Notes: a model not told the origin generated them from the letters alone. Counted from the stretch's first letter, positions 12,441 through 24,567 are shown. The stretch is DNA of 64,000 nt from Cricetomys ansorgei (GCA_026225945.1 JAMJFZ010004031.1:1507501-1571500), one strand, 5' to 3'. Numbers and translations are program-made.

Positions 12441-15400
12441 CTTTATCCCTGTTTCTTTAAATGGAAATGACCTCCAGACTCTGAGACTATCACTTTACAC
12501 AGCTCGCATTTCTGAAAGAGCAGCTTTTAGCCCCAAATGCTGACACCACAGAAAGTTTACCAGCACATTTTCCTAGAATGTCCCCCCAAAAGGTCCTACA
12601 AAGCCTGTGGCACCTTTAGAAAAGCAAGCGCCTGAAGCCTTGAGGTCACAGAGCCACCTGTCTCCTTAAACTGCTAAACAGTGCATTTTCACTCTGTTCT
12701 CCTGAAAGTAGTTTCTAAGATGCTGGAACAGGGTGAAAGGTCAAAGCTGAGTCAGCCAGTAGCAAGGGACTGAGTTATAAGTTGTAAGTCTGTATCCACA
12801 TGGAGGAGAAAGTTGTGAATTCATTCTTCTGAGCTCTGCATTCTTCACTGTGCCAAATGACCTCAATGCAGAAAGAGGTGGGCCACTGAAAAGCTCAGGC
12901 TGAGAGAATTAACCTCATATATACTTCAGTCTGGTATTTCTAGAACACACTTTAATTTTAAATTTCACACAGCAAAAGAAACTTACCAATATTTTAAATG
13001 TTTGTAATTATTTGTCTTTAAATGTATATTTACCAGCCATGAAATCCAGGCTTTAATTCCATTTTAGAGTCTTTAATTAAATTCCCAGATCTAAAATCTT
13101 AAGTGTTTGTTAGCCAGCTGCCAAGTCACAACTGTCAGATATAGAGACAAGAATTTAAAGTGGGATTGCATGGGCAGAGCCAAGGCTTAATGCTTGCCGC
13201 AGAGTCGGGTGCAGGATACAGGATGCAAGATACAGGATGTAGGATGCTCAATACTGCCTGATCAGCAGACTGTAGCTTAACTGCCAAAGCCTGAGAGAAA
13301 GACCGAGTTTCCTTAAAGGCAGCTAAATGTTTCAGGAGATTGCATTGGATTGCATTTGTAAAATATCTACAGAATCTTTTCATTTGAATTGTAAAATTTT
13401 TGAGAACTTAATTTTAGATTGATTTCAGAAGAACACCCTATATATGCAAAACAGCATTTCAGGATCTATCCTAAAGCACTCTTGGAAGACTTAGAATCCC
13501 ATGAATCTCTACCAAACATATAAAATTATGAAATTGACACCCCGAAAGTGATTCTTATCTATAGAAAACGAATGACCATATTTTATATATCTTAAAGAAC
13601 CGAACAACAGGAACTTAAAGTGAAAGAAGTTGTCATGACAGCATTTCAAACATAACCTTAACAGTTAAACTTGGTTTTCATAGGCCAACAGTTAAAATTA
13701 GCAAAAGCCTGGATAATCATTTTGGTCCTTAGAGGAAACAGGATATTAGCAGTTACCCTTTATAAACACAAATAAGGTGATGGTGAATATAAGAAAACCT
13801 GTCCAATATCATCTGCTCAAATCCTGATTTAAATATTCGTGTGACATTAGAGAGCTATTTAGGTCCTATCTGAAACATTTGTTAATTTTACATTTCCAAG
13901 CTATGTTACCTAAATTAAATGTGAAAAGAATGTGCTCCGAGCCTGGCACTCAGATGATAAACTGCAGTGGCTGAATCCAGAATCCTGACAGGCTTGTTCT
14001 GTGCTCATCACACAATCTTATCACACTAATGGCTGCAAGCAGCATTCTTTTCACATGTGATCACAACTAGCTTTTCAAGTTTTAAATAAAAGAACTCACA
14101 CAAATACACATAAATAAATACAATTGCACTTAAGTAAGATATTCTGTGAAGCATGACATGGACAATAAGGGACAAATAGAATCTCAGTTTTATATTTCTT
14201 TAGAACAGTAATTTTGTAAAGGTCTGATAAGGTTGTCACTTCTTCTGACAATCGACTGTTTTTCAGATCATTTGTTTTTTTAATAATTAAGTAGTACTGT
14301 ATATATATGTAAATATATATACAGAGAGAGATAGAGATTATATATAGTATATTATATATGTATATATATAATATAGTATATTATAATAGATATTATGTAT
14401 AGTAATATAGACATAGATATTAATATCTATATTACTGTCTGTTTTCCATTATTTCTATTAAACCTGGACCTCAACTTTCATATGAGGTGGCCAGTCACAA
14501 AATCTAAACTGTCTAGCAAGCCATGAGCATTTTCTCATGCCAGAAGTTGCTTTATTAGTGACAAGGCTGACATATTTATCACTGTCTGTAAGACTTTGAT
14601 CTGGTTCTGAATTCAGTAGGGAAGATAGATGCTACTTATTGATTCCCTAAAAGCTGGGTGATGAGAGATAAATCTCAATCTAGCCCTACTGTAAAGCATC
14701 TTTCATATACATCAGGGATGAGAGATGCTATCTGCTAGTATGTGAAAAGACATAAGAAAGGAGTCTCTAGAGAGAAGAAATCCCTTTGCACACAAGATAG
14801 AAATCATCACTATATGTTCAATTGCCTTTTCTGTCATACACTAATACCACAGAGGGCCAAGACAATGATCAGTACAATCCTTGGGTTAAAAATCTGGGCT
14901 TCTATATGAGAATCACAGAGAAGACTTCAGCTAGAGATAGAAAAAGGCATAGACATGTCTGAAAATCACAGAGATTATTACTCAATAGATGAAGTTCTCC
15001 TTGTCCTTGGAAGATAATAAACAAGGCCACCAACTGACAGGAATAATGGCATCATGTAGTCATGATTTTTTTTTTTTTGGAAAAATTAGTTCTTTCTCTT
15101 TCTAGACTGTCTTAAATCTTACTTTAGTGAGGAAGTTAAACCTAATATCATGGGCACTTGTACAACAAAATTGATTCAGTCCTTCAATATTACCACTTTA
15201 GGAAAAGCAGAAATTTGTTTATAAGTTCTTAAGTACCAAGAAATGATATATAGAAATGACAATAAAATTCCTTAAGAAACCTAAGGACAATAATGGCTAA
15301 ACTAATAATGACTTGTTTCTTTTATAGATAGAAAAGTGAAAACTAGATCTTAAAGGTGAATTACTAGGGAAATCAGAGTTCCCTTTTTATAGGTGTTTAG

Positions 15401-15476
15401 TCTCAATAAAAGAATTCATAGGTAGACAGAAGCCTAAAGACCACTAAAGTTTTAAGAAACAACAGGGCAGCATATA
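12441..15476. other. Intergenic DNA, nothing coding seen
   Basis: No supported gene. At 13,211-13,248 there is a short tandem of about 7 bp (GGATACA/GGATGCA words), which produces part of an 82-codon minus-strand open frame. A TA-rich tract is listed separately. The rest is AT-rich unique sequence. Confidence 0.4.
14298..14440. repeat. TA-rich tract with imperfect palindromes
   Basis: Dense TATATA/ATATAG words with an embedded (GA)n patch. The segment 14,401-14,436 has a perfect core palindrome ATAGATATTAATATCTAT, flanked by AGTAAT on one side and ATTACT on the other. It is therefore a candidate cruciform. Confidence 0.8.
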
Positions 15477-15899
15477 TGCTGGTAAGTTTTTATGTCAACT
15501 TGACAAAAGTTGGAGTCATTTTGGAAGAGAGAACCTCCACTGAGAAAATGCACCCACCAAATTGATCTGTGGGCAAGCATGTGGCACATATACTTGATTG
15601 ATGCTTGATATGAGAGACTATAGCTCATTGAAGGCAGTGCCAGCCCTGGGTTGTTAGAGTGTTCTAAGTTCTAAATGTTCTAAGAGCAAGTTGTGCAAGC
15701 CATAAGCCAGTGAGCAGCACTCCTGTGGCCTCTGCAACAACTCCTGACTCCAGGTTCCTGTCCTGCTTGAGTTCTTGTCCTGACTTCCCTGAGCGATGGA
15801 CTGTTTTTACTTATTAGCATAATAAGAAATAAACCCTTTCCTCTCCAAGTTTCTTTGATCATGTTATTTATCACAGCAACAGAAAACCTGACTAAGACA
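15477..15899 (+). mobile_element. MT-type MaLR solo LTR
   Basis: Starts TG and ends CA. It carries the usual MT order: a 'tatgtcaacttgacaaaag' start, 'gagaacctccactgagaaaa', a 'ccaggttcctgtcctgcttg' block, AATAAA in 'aagaaataaaccctttcct', and a 'tcacagcaacagaaaacc' end with 'actaagaca'. The length of 423 bp fits the family. Flanking 5-mers (ATATA / AAATA) are a near target-site duplication. MT LTRs belong to the ERVL-MaLR group. In mouse, related copies act as oocyte promoters. No internal retroviral sequence is present, so this is a recombined solo LTR. Confidence 0.85.
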
Positions 15900-16289
15900 A
15901 AATATCTTCAGGTGAATTGTTGTGGTGTTCAAATCCACTGGGAAAGACCGAAGACTTAGAACAAATTTCAGTTTAGATTAAATAAATTTATTCTTACCAT
16001 TAGCAGAAGGCTGGCAACTTTAGAGTCAATCCAACATGTTCGTGTGGAAAAGTGGACTACGAGTGACTTCAAACATGGACATCAGAAATGTGTACCTTTC
16101 AACCATCCATGGAATTTACAGCTGGTAAAGGAATTTTTTTTACTTCACTCAGTTGTTTTCTTTCCTGCTATATAGTAATAGAAAGACCATTTCATCCCTT
16201 TCCCACAGCAATAAACAAGTTTTGCAGAATCAAAGGCAGCTGCTAACACCTCTCTGTCCAATATCTTATTCTTTATTTCTTTCATCTTA

Positions 16290-16562
16290 CTTATTTTTAT
16301 AATACTTTTATTAATTATTTTAATTTCGTACAATGTATCTTGATAACACCCTTTGCCCATTCCTCTCTTTTCTACCCTCCCATTTCTGTCCTCCAACCAA
16401 AACACAAGTAAAAGGAAATTAAACACCTAGTGTACCAGGATAGTGAGCATCACCATGGTTCCTGGAGCTGCAGGCTGCTCTGATTATGCACATTCACCTG
16501 GCCCATACTAGCCAGAGACTAACCATTATGAGGTTTAACCTGAAGTTGGGCTTCATTACCTA
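16290..16562 (-). repeat. Composite element copy 1: L1-like 3' end and body
   Basis: Read on the minus strand, this segment aligns with 34,690-34,985 on the plus strand. Both share 'ccaggtgaatgt', 'accatggt', then 'gggtgttat/gggtgtgttat', 'agatacatt' and an 'attaataaa' A-rich end. The terminal part looks like a rodent L1 3' end, suggesting retroposition. The adjoining body belongs to no repeat that was recognised. It sits directly against the 19-bp array. Confidence 0.7.
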
Positions 16563-17707
16563 AGCCTGCAGGCACACAGGCCTCTAGCAGATATCTAAAC
16601 ATCACTCAGGCACCAGACATGGAGCAGGCACATGATATCCTGCAAGCACCAAGGCATCCTGCAGATTCCCCATACATCCCTCCAATATCAGGGCATTTCA
16701 CAGGCTCCAGAACATCCTTAAGGAAATCCTGGAATGTGTGGAATATCTGTATGCCTCCAGGGTATCTTAGTACCTGTGGGAGGTCCTAGTGCCTTTTGAA
16801 GGTCCTGGTGCCTGCAGCATAACCAGTGCTTGGGGGAGGGCCTGGTGCATGTGGGATGTCCAGGCATCTTCAGGTACCCAGGTGCCTGCAGGAGGTCTTG
16901 GTACCTGTGGGATGCCCTTGTGACTCACAAATGACAGGATGCCTGAGGAAAGTCCAAGTGCTTCTGTAATATCTGGGTACCTGTGTGATGACTGTGAGTC
17001 TGTGGAATGTCCAGGTATCTGTGGGATGTCATGGTACCTGCAAGATGGCCAGGTGTCTGCAAGTTGGCCCAGTTCCTATGTGATACCCAGGCATCTGTAG
17101 GATTCCCTGGAGGGAGCCTGAGGGATGTCCTTGTGCCAACAGTAAGTCCTTGAGCCCACAGGGTATCCAAGTGCCTGCAGGATGGCTTGGTACCCACAGG
17201 AGGTTCTATTGTCTGCTGGAGACCCTGGTGCCTGTGGGATGTCCAGGACCTGCAGGATATCCAGGTGCAGGTGGGAGGCCCTGGTGCCTGTGGGAGGTCC
17301 TGGTGCCAGCAGGATGTGGTGGTGCCTGAAGGATGTCTGGTTGCCTGGAGGAGGCCCTGGTGCCTGTGGGATGTTCAGGTGCCTGTGTGGTGTCAGGGTG
17401 CCTGCATGATATCTAGGATTCTATGGGTTGTCCCAGTGCCTGCATGATGTCTGAGTATCTGTGGGATTCCCTGGAGCCTCCAGGATGTCCTGGTCCCTGC
17501 AAGATGTCTAGGTGTCTGCAGATTGGCCTAGTGTCTGCATGGTACCTGGGCATCTGCAGGATTCTCTGAAGCCTGCAGGATGCCCTGGTCAATGCAGGAT
17601 GTCTGGGTACCTTTGGGATGCCCTAGGACTTTCAGGAGGTCCTGGTGCATGGGGATGGCCTGCTTGAGGCCTGGCATCTGCATAATGTCTTGGTGTTTGC
17701 AGAGTAG
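16563..17707. repeat. Composite element copy 1: 19-bp minisatellite with strand switch
   Basis: About 1.1 kb of degenerate tandem repeats with a 19-bp period. The G-rich-strand unit is approximately CCTGGTGCCTGYRGGATGT. From about 16,563 to 16,720 the C-rich strand is on top. From about 16,727 onward the G-rich strand is on top, giving roughly 50 units. Because 19 is not a multiple of 3, the array leaves overlapping open frames in several phases (for example 17,182-17,409 and 17,187-17,447 on +, 16,925-17,197 on -), and these are not genes. Some known murine satellite-like entry such as MurSatRep1 could correspond. This was not verifiable. Confidence 0.9.
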
Positions 17708-17709
17708 CC

Positions 17710-20470
17710 ATTATCTCATTCTTAGCTTACCTTCAGGCCACTAGGATCTCTCAGGCATTCCAGAGTAAGGTCAGTTGTCTTTAAGGGCATTAGATTCACG
17801 TTAAGATTCACATGAAGTTTCTTTAGTTATCACATGGACCTGTGTGAATTATGACTCATGCCTGACCACTCTAATGACTGGGATAGTGTCATCAGGATAG
17901 GGCTGGCTGTCATATCCCCATAGATTCTTACTTCCTAAGATGTAGTCTTCCAGACAATAGTGTGTAAAGCTCTCATTAATGGAGCATACCATAATGTCAT
18001 ATCTTTACCTACCTAGAAACAGAGATTAAGCTAGATTCCGTTCTTCTGACCAGGGGCAAGCTTTCCCTTAATGGGCCTGAACAAAGCCAGGATGCAACTA
18101 CCTTTACAGATGGTATGTTAAATCCTAAGAAAACAGGGGAAAAACAAAATGTCTGCCAGAGAATCTTAAGCCTTCAAAATTTTAACATAAAAATACTAAA
18201 ATGGTTGAAGTGACATACAAAATATTTTAAAGTCCAACTTTAAAAACGACTACTGATTTCAGAGAATAAACAAATGTACAGGTGAATGAAACAAAGGAGT
18301 CGAAGTGTGACTTACTTGAAAGGTTCAGCAAAAAGGTAGGAAGTCAGAAAAATAGCACGTAAAGGGCAGTCCTGAAATGACAAACTCAGGAAATCAGAAT
18401 AGAGTAAAGTCTCAACAAAAGCAGCACAGATATACTAAGCAGAGGCATGAATATCAGAATCTGATTATAATATTGGTGAATGATTATACTTAGGTAGCAG
18501 CAATGAAAATAACCCATGGTGATCATAATTTTCAATAACTTGGTACCGAACACATGCATCTTTGGTGTGAAGAACACAAGTGAAATGGAGGCTGAAGGCA
18601 GGGAAGAACGCAGTTAATTATAGAGAGCACAGCTTACAGACAGCACTAGAAAAATTAGAATTGTTAAACATGCTTGCTTTTCTCTTCAACTGAAGGGATG
18701 TGCAAACCTGTTTTCCACCCAGAAGGCTGTGAATGGATTTGTTAATACCTGGTAATCTTTGCTATTCTGCAAAGCCAGCCTTCATTGATTCCCTAGAATT
18801 CTGAGCATTGTGTCTCAGTCAATAGAACCCATCTTTATGCTTATTTCAAATCCTTCCTCCCTAGGCCCTTATCCTGACCACTGTTTCTCTGTCAATAGAA
18901 CCCATTCTTATATAAAAGGTCACAGGTGCTTTGCTAAATAAATGTGCTTTGCAAAAGAGTTTCAATGTAGCCATGCCTAAAGCTTTGTTTTGATGATTGT
19001 CATGTGGAAACATTTTTCCAAAGTTTTACTGTGTTTAAATGTGTAAAAAAATAAATAAACTACTTGGTCAGATTCCAGATGTATTTAACCAAGCAATGGT
19101 TATATCATGATGATTCAAGTTTCATTTTCACTTCACCTGCATCCTGTCCTTGCCTGCAAAAACCCCAATAGATGATACGTATGCTAAATGCATAGAAAAT
19201 GTATTCATGAAATTTGATCAGAGAAGTCTCCAAGTATACATGCATACATGCAAGCACAAATGGAATTTAGAATCCCAAGTAGATATGACTAGGAAAGAAC
19301 ATTTCTACACTTCAGTATAGTGAGAAATATAAATATCAGAACACAAGGATAACTGATAGCTGAAACCAAGATATACCAAAATATTTACAAAGGCAAACTA
19401 ATCAAAATTAAAGCATAGTTCCCAACAGAAATTCTGAGAACAAAGGAATCTATAACATTTGAAGCCTTGACAGCAAATCACTGCCCCAAATATTTCTATA
19501 TCTAGAAAAATACTCTTTAAAATATATGAAGAGAATAATGGAAATAAATAAACAAAGCATATTGTGCACATGTATGAAAATATCACAGTGAAATCTGTAT
19601 TAGGAGAATTAATATATGCTAAGATTAAAACAAAATTTTTATTCAGTAAAATTGCTGCTATATTTGACTGATAATTTATTCTGTGTAAGCATTTGACCCA
19701 ATATTCAAGCAATATTGCTCATTTCCTTAAAACTGGATTTTAAATTTATAACTTCATAGACTTCCTACTTTCTCTCTCCCTTTCCGTCTCTCTAACAGAA
19801 AAAAAAAAAAAAATCTTCAAATTATTTTTCACTGAATCATAAGAGAAGCACACTAAAAACTTAAAATCACTCTTCCCATGTTAAAGTCCAAACTTTTGTG
19901 ATATTTTGTAATAAATTAGATTAGAATTAAAACTTTTCATTTTGTTGTTTGAATAAATATTCAGTGGATCATGAATACATTCATTCAGTTTATTGAAATA
20001 ATAGATACCATTCCATAATACTGAGACTGATAAAAATTTAATATTAGAAAAGTTTCGAAACTACCTAAGAAGATTCATAATTATTGAAAGAATAGAGAAT
20101 GAACAAATAGCATTGGGTCACACACCTAAATAAGAAAGAATATGTGCTCAAAACATTAAGGTTATAAGTCTTTACAAGTAATTCCAAGAGAACTAATAAA
20201 TTCAAATTTTAAGATGTTTGCATGTAAAAAATTAATCTAAAACACTAATATTTAAAGAGAAAAATACTAAAGAAATATGATCATGAATCCATTATCATGC
20301 AATATGCATTTGGAAAAGTCAGCTAAATTCTTACCCCATGACCCATAAGTAGAATAAATTTAAGACTCTGCTTTTTCACTTTCTACCACATAGATGATTT
20401 GTCAAATATCTAAATTCTGCACCTACTCAGTGGACACCTGAAACTGACATTTGGCATTATTCTAATAAAT
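17710..20470. other. Intergenic DNA, no gene recognised
   Basis: AT-rich sequence without a supported gene. The 104-codon minus-strand open frame at 19,398-19,712 is hydrophobic and F/I/Y-rich, as expected from AT-rich non-coding DNA. It has no recognisable domain. Confidence 0.4.
18811..18955 (+). other. LTR-like segment with TATA and poly(A) signals
   Basis: Two copies of a 'gtcaatagaacccat' motif lie about 70 bp apart (near 18,817 and 18,890). They are followed by TATATAAAAGG (18,910 region) and AATAAA about 30 bp later. Repeated U3 motif, TATA box and close poly(A) signal is a common layout of rodent ERV LTRs, but ends and family could not be defined. Confidence 0.2.
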
Positions 20471-20473
20471 AAG

Positions 20474-20720
20474 ATGGACAATTTTGTTTCAAACCTCTTT
20501 GCAGCTGTTCCTGTCGATCAAGCCATCCCATTACTGAAGAAAATAAGTGACCTCCACGCAGAATCAATTTGGGAATGGTTTCTGTTACAAAATAGCGAGA
20601 ACATCAAGGAAATTGAAGCAACTTTTCTACTCTCATATCATGTCCTCACTGGTCTTTGACGTGTTCCTTTATATGCCCTCTGCTTCTATAGTCCCTCATA
20701 CTGCGCCTCAGAAGGTCTTT
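20474..20720 (+). pseudogene. Possible Penelope-like RT relic
   Basis: The frame from 20,474 contains FVSNLFAAVPVDQA, then ENIKEIEATFLLSYHVLTG, then a stop. In Penelope-like element reverse transcriptases, a SLFTNVPVDEA-type motif is followed after about 20-25 residues by a (E/D)NI..LL...L..TYF..NG motif. Order and spacing fit. Ancient Penelope-like remnants are known in vertebrate genomes and would be very old in a rodent. The match covers only about 60 residues, with one apparent inserted residue and no catalytic YxDD seen, so chance remains possible. Confidence 0.25.
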
Positions 20721-20867
20721 CCTCCTAAAATGCTAGCTTTCACATTGCTTCCATCCATGGTATCCATGAAGATATTTGTTTCAAAGTTATCCTTTTAACC
20801 ACAAATTCAAATTACTAATGCCAAAATAATCATTATCTCTTCAAATAATCTTCTTTTTCTTTATTTC

Positions 20868-21060
20868 TTTATTCATTCATTCATTCCTGTAAGAGGTATC
20901 TAGTGAACACATACTATATTTTCTGCACTGTCATATACATTAGGAAGAAAACAATGGATAAGACAAATACATTTACTTAGTTAATAGAATAAGTAGAGAC
21001 AAGAGTTCTAAAAAGCAATTGTAATTGATTGAGAGACAAAAAAAATAAAAAGTCTTAATG
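20868..21060 (+). repeat. Old mammalian interspersed repeat (class uncertain)
   Basis: Begins with (ATTC)n, then 'gtgaacacatactatatttt' and 'tgcactgtcatatacatt', then an A-rich 'aacaatggataagacaaa' block. This resembles the widespread mammalian repeat that runs 'ttcattcattca ... gagcacctactatgtgccaggcact ... acaaaacagacaa'. The class could not be assigned with certainty. Confidence 0.45.
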
Positions 21061-21149
21061 TAATACAAGTAGGCTCACCCATATGAGTTTTGAGAGTAAG
21101 GGGAGGATTACATGGTTCCAAATGACTCTTAGGTAATAGCCAGATGAAT

Positions 21150-21560
21150 CCCACTAAGCAGAAAGCGTGGTGCTTTTAGACAATGTTGACACCAATTGAT
21201 ACATCTGAAATATGGCTCTTGCACCTAGGTTCAGAACACATTTTAGAAGTAGAGGAAGAAAGATTATAAGAGGCAGAGGACCAGGACATCTGTGTAAGAT
21301 TGTGCCTTCTATATATGGCAAGGAAACTGTACTCATAAAATCCCCAAAAGACAGTAGCCTAAACAAAATGTGAACAGTCATAACACTAGCTTACATGTCA
21401 GTTTGAAAGTGAGAAATCTCACAAGGCCCCACCCCTAGATGCAGAGCTATAGGCAATTAATGACTTCTGAGAGAGGGAGAAATAATTTTCCTTAGGAATG
21501 AGCACCCTAATTGGTCCTCAAATACCATGTTTATCCAAATTGCTTCCTGAACCCTGATTT
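21150..21560 (+). repeat. Rodent L1 (Lx-type) 3'UTR fragment
   Basis: Recognised mainly by 'gagaaatctcacaaggcccc', 'agctataggcaattaatgac', 'tgagagagggagaaa' and 'ccctaattggtcctcaaatacc'. These are hallmarks of old rodent L1 3'UTRs. No coding sequence remains. The 75-codon minus-strand frame here is an artefact of the repeat. Confidence 0.7.
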
Positions 21561-22375
21561 CCACCCTGAAAGTGAGAACCCACAATTGCACAACTCAGAT
21601 GTCATTTTCAGTGAGCCAAAGGCTGATGAACAAAGCATTCATAATGCTCACATAATCACACGACATGCGTGAAATAATCAGCGTGGCTTAGAGCCCACAA
21701 CAAAACAAACAAACAAACAAAAAAACGATAGTGAATCAACTGTTGCAACTTAGATGGGAGATTAAATGAGAGACGTAAAATATCCATCACCCTACAGCTC
21801 TATTTCTGGAACAGTGGAGTTTTATCTGTGGTTTCTATTGTCTTTATCATAACTCATCCCAGGAAGTAAAGACATCGAGGGTGTGGGAAAGGAGAGAACC
21901 TCACTACTTCTCAAATTAATGGTTACTTTCTACAAAAATCTGATATATAGATGAAGAAGTAAAAACTGGGGCCTCTCCAATAACAATTTAATCAAAGAGA
22001 AGGTAATAGATTATCAATCAATTACATTGGAGAACTTGCCTTTTAAAATATTATTCCTGTCTTAGATATATAAGGTGGATTCTACAAAACTTACTATTAA
22101 CATGAATTTTCAACTTGCATAATTTAATATTCACATGGCACACAAATATTGATCTTGCCAAAAATACATTCCAAATGCCTATTAATTACAAGAAAAACTT
22201 AAAATTAAATAGATGCATGAATATACCAGAAATAGGAAGAAAACTATTGAACTGAAGAAAGAACATGAATAAAGCGTCCTCATAAAGGATAAGATTCTCA
22301 CATAAATATGAATAAAATAACGTGTCTTTCTTGCACTGACTTACCTGGGCTCGTTCTTAACTAGTCTTTTTACAC
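21561..22375. other. Intergenic DNA with short (CAAA)n
   Basis: No gene seen. A short (ACAA/CAAA)n run lies at 21,700-21,725. Otherwise the sequence is AT-rich. Confidence 0.4.
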
Positions 22376-22379
22376 TACC

Positions 22380-22557
22380 TGGTCACATAATGGTGCTGCC
22401 CAGAGTAAGCCATACCCTGCTGTATCAATTAACAGTCAAGATAATCCCCAAAAGTCAAGCCACAGGCCTGTTGGATCTAGGCAACCCCTCACAGTTGAGA
22501 TCCCATTTAAGTTAACCATAGGTTGTTTGCATTGACAAGACCAACTAGGACAAACAG
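22380..22557 (-). mobile_element. Partial MT/ORR-like MaLR LTR
   Basis: Reverse-oriented MaLR motifs occur in order: 'ggtgctgcccagagtaagcc', 'tcaattaacagtcaagataa', 'ccacaggcctgttggat', 'aggcaacccctcacagttga' and 'gacaagaccaactaggaca'. These match the first half of an MT/MTE-type LTR read backwards. It is more diverged than the other MT copies in the window and lacks the 3' half. Confidence 0.6.
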
Positions 22558-24500
22558 AATATATTTAGTTCTTGTGATTTATTTTAATATTTTGTCTGTA
22601 AAGTATAACAATAATAGTAAGTTATTCCTCAAATTTAAAAGTAAATAAGGCTGAATAAAAGAAAGAACAAATTTATAGAGCTTCATAGGGGCTCACAGGA
22701 GCAGCAGCCCCTAAATAGATGAGATATGCTGATTAGGGGTGACTACCATGTAACAGACTATAAACAGTAGAACGGACAAGCAGATGCTCTTCTTCACATA
22801 TCCTCTCTTTTTAGACCCTGCCAAGCAAGTTATCTGCATACAGGCAGCAGTAGTGGAGGTAACGATGCTGGATATTTTACAAGAAGGAAAATGAAAAATC
22901 TATCTGCAAACAGGTGCTTCCCAAGCACCATTTGAAACAAAGAGTGAATTCCAACATTTTGACTTCTTCTGTTAAGAATATCATGATCCATGAGCAATAA
23001 CACACTTTTTAATGGGAACAAGTGATGCTTCTCACAATAGGGATTCCTTTTTGAATATATGAAAACCAGTATGGTGACATCCTCTAACACTAACAGACTG
23101 GTTCATGGTCAGCAACCTCTTTACAAATAATTTGGTCCATGGCAAATAAAATCATTTAGTATTGACAGTATGCACTTCTCATGTCCAGATAAAGCCAAAG
23201 ACTTCCTATTTTTCAACCTGAAGGCAAGCCTAAAACTAAAAGCTGAAAAGAAATATGACATATCTCTGGACCAGATTTTTAAAAGGTGGGAAGAATAGCC
23301 ATCCCTGTACAGAAACTGGTCTTGATATATGCCAAGAGTGTCCCCCTCAGTAATAGGATAGATTCCCTGTGGTAAAGTATGGTTAGAACACAAAACATAC
23401 AGGTGTTTGCCTGAAGATTTTTTGCTGCTAAGCTTGTAATCTTTCTAAATTCTTATTCAAGGAATGGAACTCTTCTCCTACCCCTTCTCACCACACTGAT
23501 TCAAATTCTAAGTCTGTCTCCCTATATTTAAGGCATCATTACTGTCTTTTAAGCCCTTATTGGGGCAGGAGCTCCCAGAATTCTACTACTGAGCCTGTCT
23601 AAACTTCCTAACTTCCAACTCGGAAAGCATACCTTTGTCTTATCCTTGTCTAACTCTTCCAGACAGCTGTCAAACTTGAGCGTGGCTGACTAATGTCTTC
23701 TCTCTAAGACTCCAAACATTCCTCATGTTCCTTTCTGTGTCAATTTATAATTAGACCAGTAATCAGAAAAAGACAGAGACAGAGACAGAGACAGAGACTG
23801 AAATATCCTGGTCCCCTGGTATCATATTCAGTGGCTGGTAGCAAGAGCTTGGACAAAAGACAAAGCTATACAACACCTTTATGCATCTCCCCTGCTTACT
23901 TATAAAATGACACACCAAACTCTAACAAAAATATCCTCAAATACAACAATGACAGATTTACAAGTGAGAAACAAATAAGAAACCTCAGATACAAATGTAA
24001 TTTTTAAATGAAGAATCAAAAATATTTACAGAAATCTCTAGCCACTGGGGAGAAACAATGCAATACAAAGAAATGGCACCTCTGGAGCAAAGAATTTAAT
24101 ATAGGAGACAGAACAAAATATTTATTATAATTATTTTTCTCAGAGCAATTTGAGTAAATAATGCATTCAGAAATGTGAATGTGCTAGAATCTTGATAATG
24201 AGTCATTAATCATGGTAACATAAAATAAATCAGTAGATTGTTTTAAAACTTTCACTCCCAAAACTGAAGATATGAGCTGAGCTAAAGAATTCTCTCAGGA
24301 TGAAAAATGACAGAACAAAGAACAGTAGGCAAAAAGAAGTTACACTTATGAAGGTCACATCTGAAAGTTCCTAAAGACATTTCCAGAAATATCCAAAAGC
24401 AGGAAAATAGGTAGAATTAAAGATGCAAAATAGCAATTTATTTTCAAATTTTACTTAAGGAAAAAATACCTTAATGCTCAAAGTAAGTATTCATAGTTAG
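22558..24500. other. Intergenic DNA, no gene recognised
   Basis: No gene supported. A short (GACAGA)n run lies at 23,769-23,803. The minus-strand frames at 22,830-23,090 and 23,121-23,393 (86 and 90 codons) show no recognisable motif. Confidence 0.4.
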
Positions 24501-24529
24501 AGCCCACATATCCTAGCACAGGCACAGAA

Positions 24530-24530
<1 letters not shown>

Positions 24531-24564
<34 letters not shown>
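24531..24564. repeat. (TG)17 microsatellite
   Basis: Pure TG run, followed by a short CGCACACACA switch on the same strand. This makes a small inverted TG/CA arrangement. Confidence 0.95.

Positions 24565-24567
<3 letters not shown>

Noticed and set aside
15477..15899. Retrovirus with coding capacity at the MT and LTR-like copies
   Set aside because: Only LTRs are present. No gag, pol or env-like reading frame is seen between or beside any LTR in the window.
17182..17447. Gly/Trp/Cys-rich open frames resembling a repetitive protein
   Set aside because: Direct translation of the same 19-bp array. The opposite strand is open too.
19398..19712. 104-codon hydrophobic minus-strand frame as a membrane protein
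   Set aside because: Hydrophobicity follows from AT-rich (TTT/ATT/TAT) codons. No recognisable family or start context.
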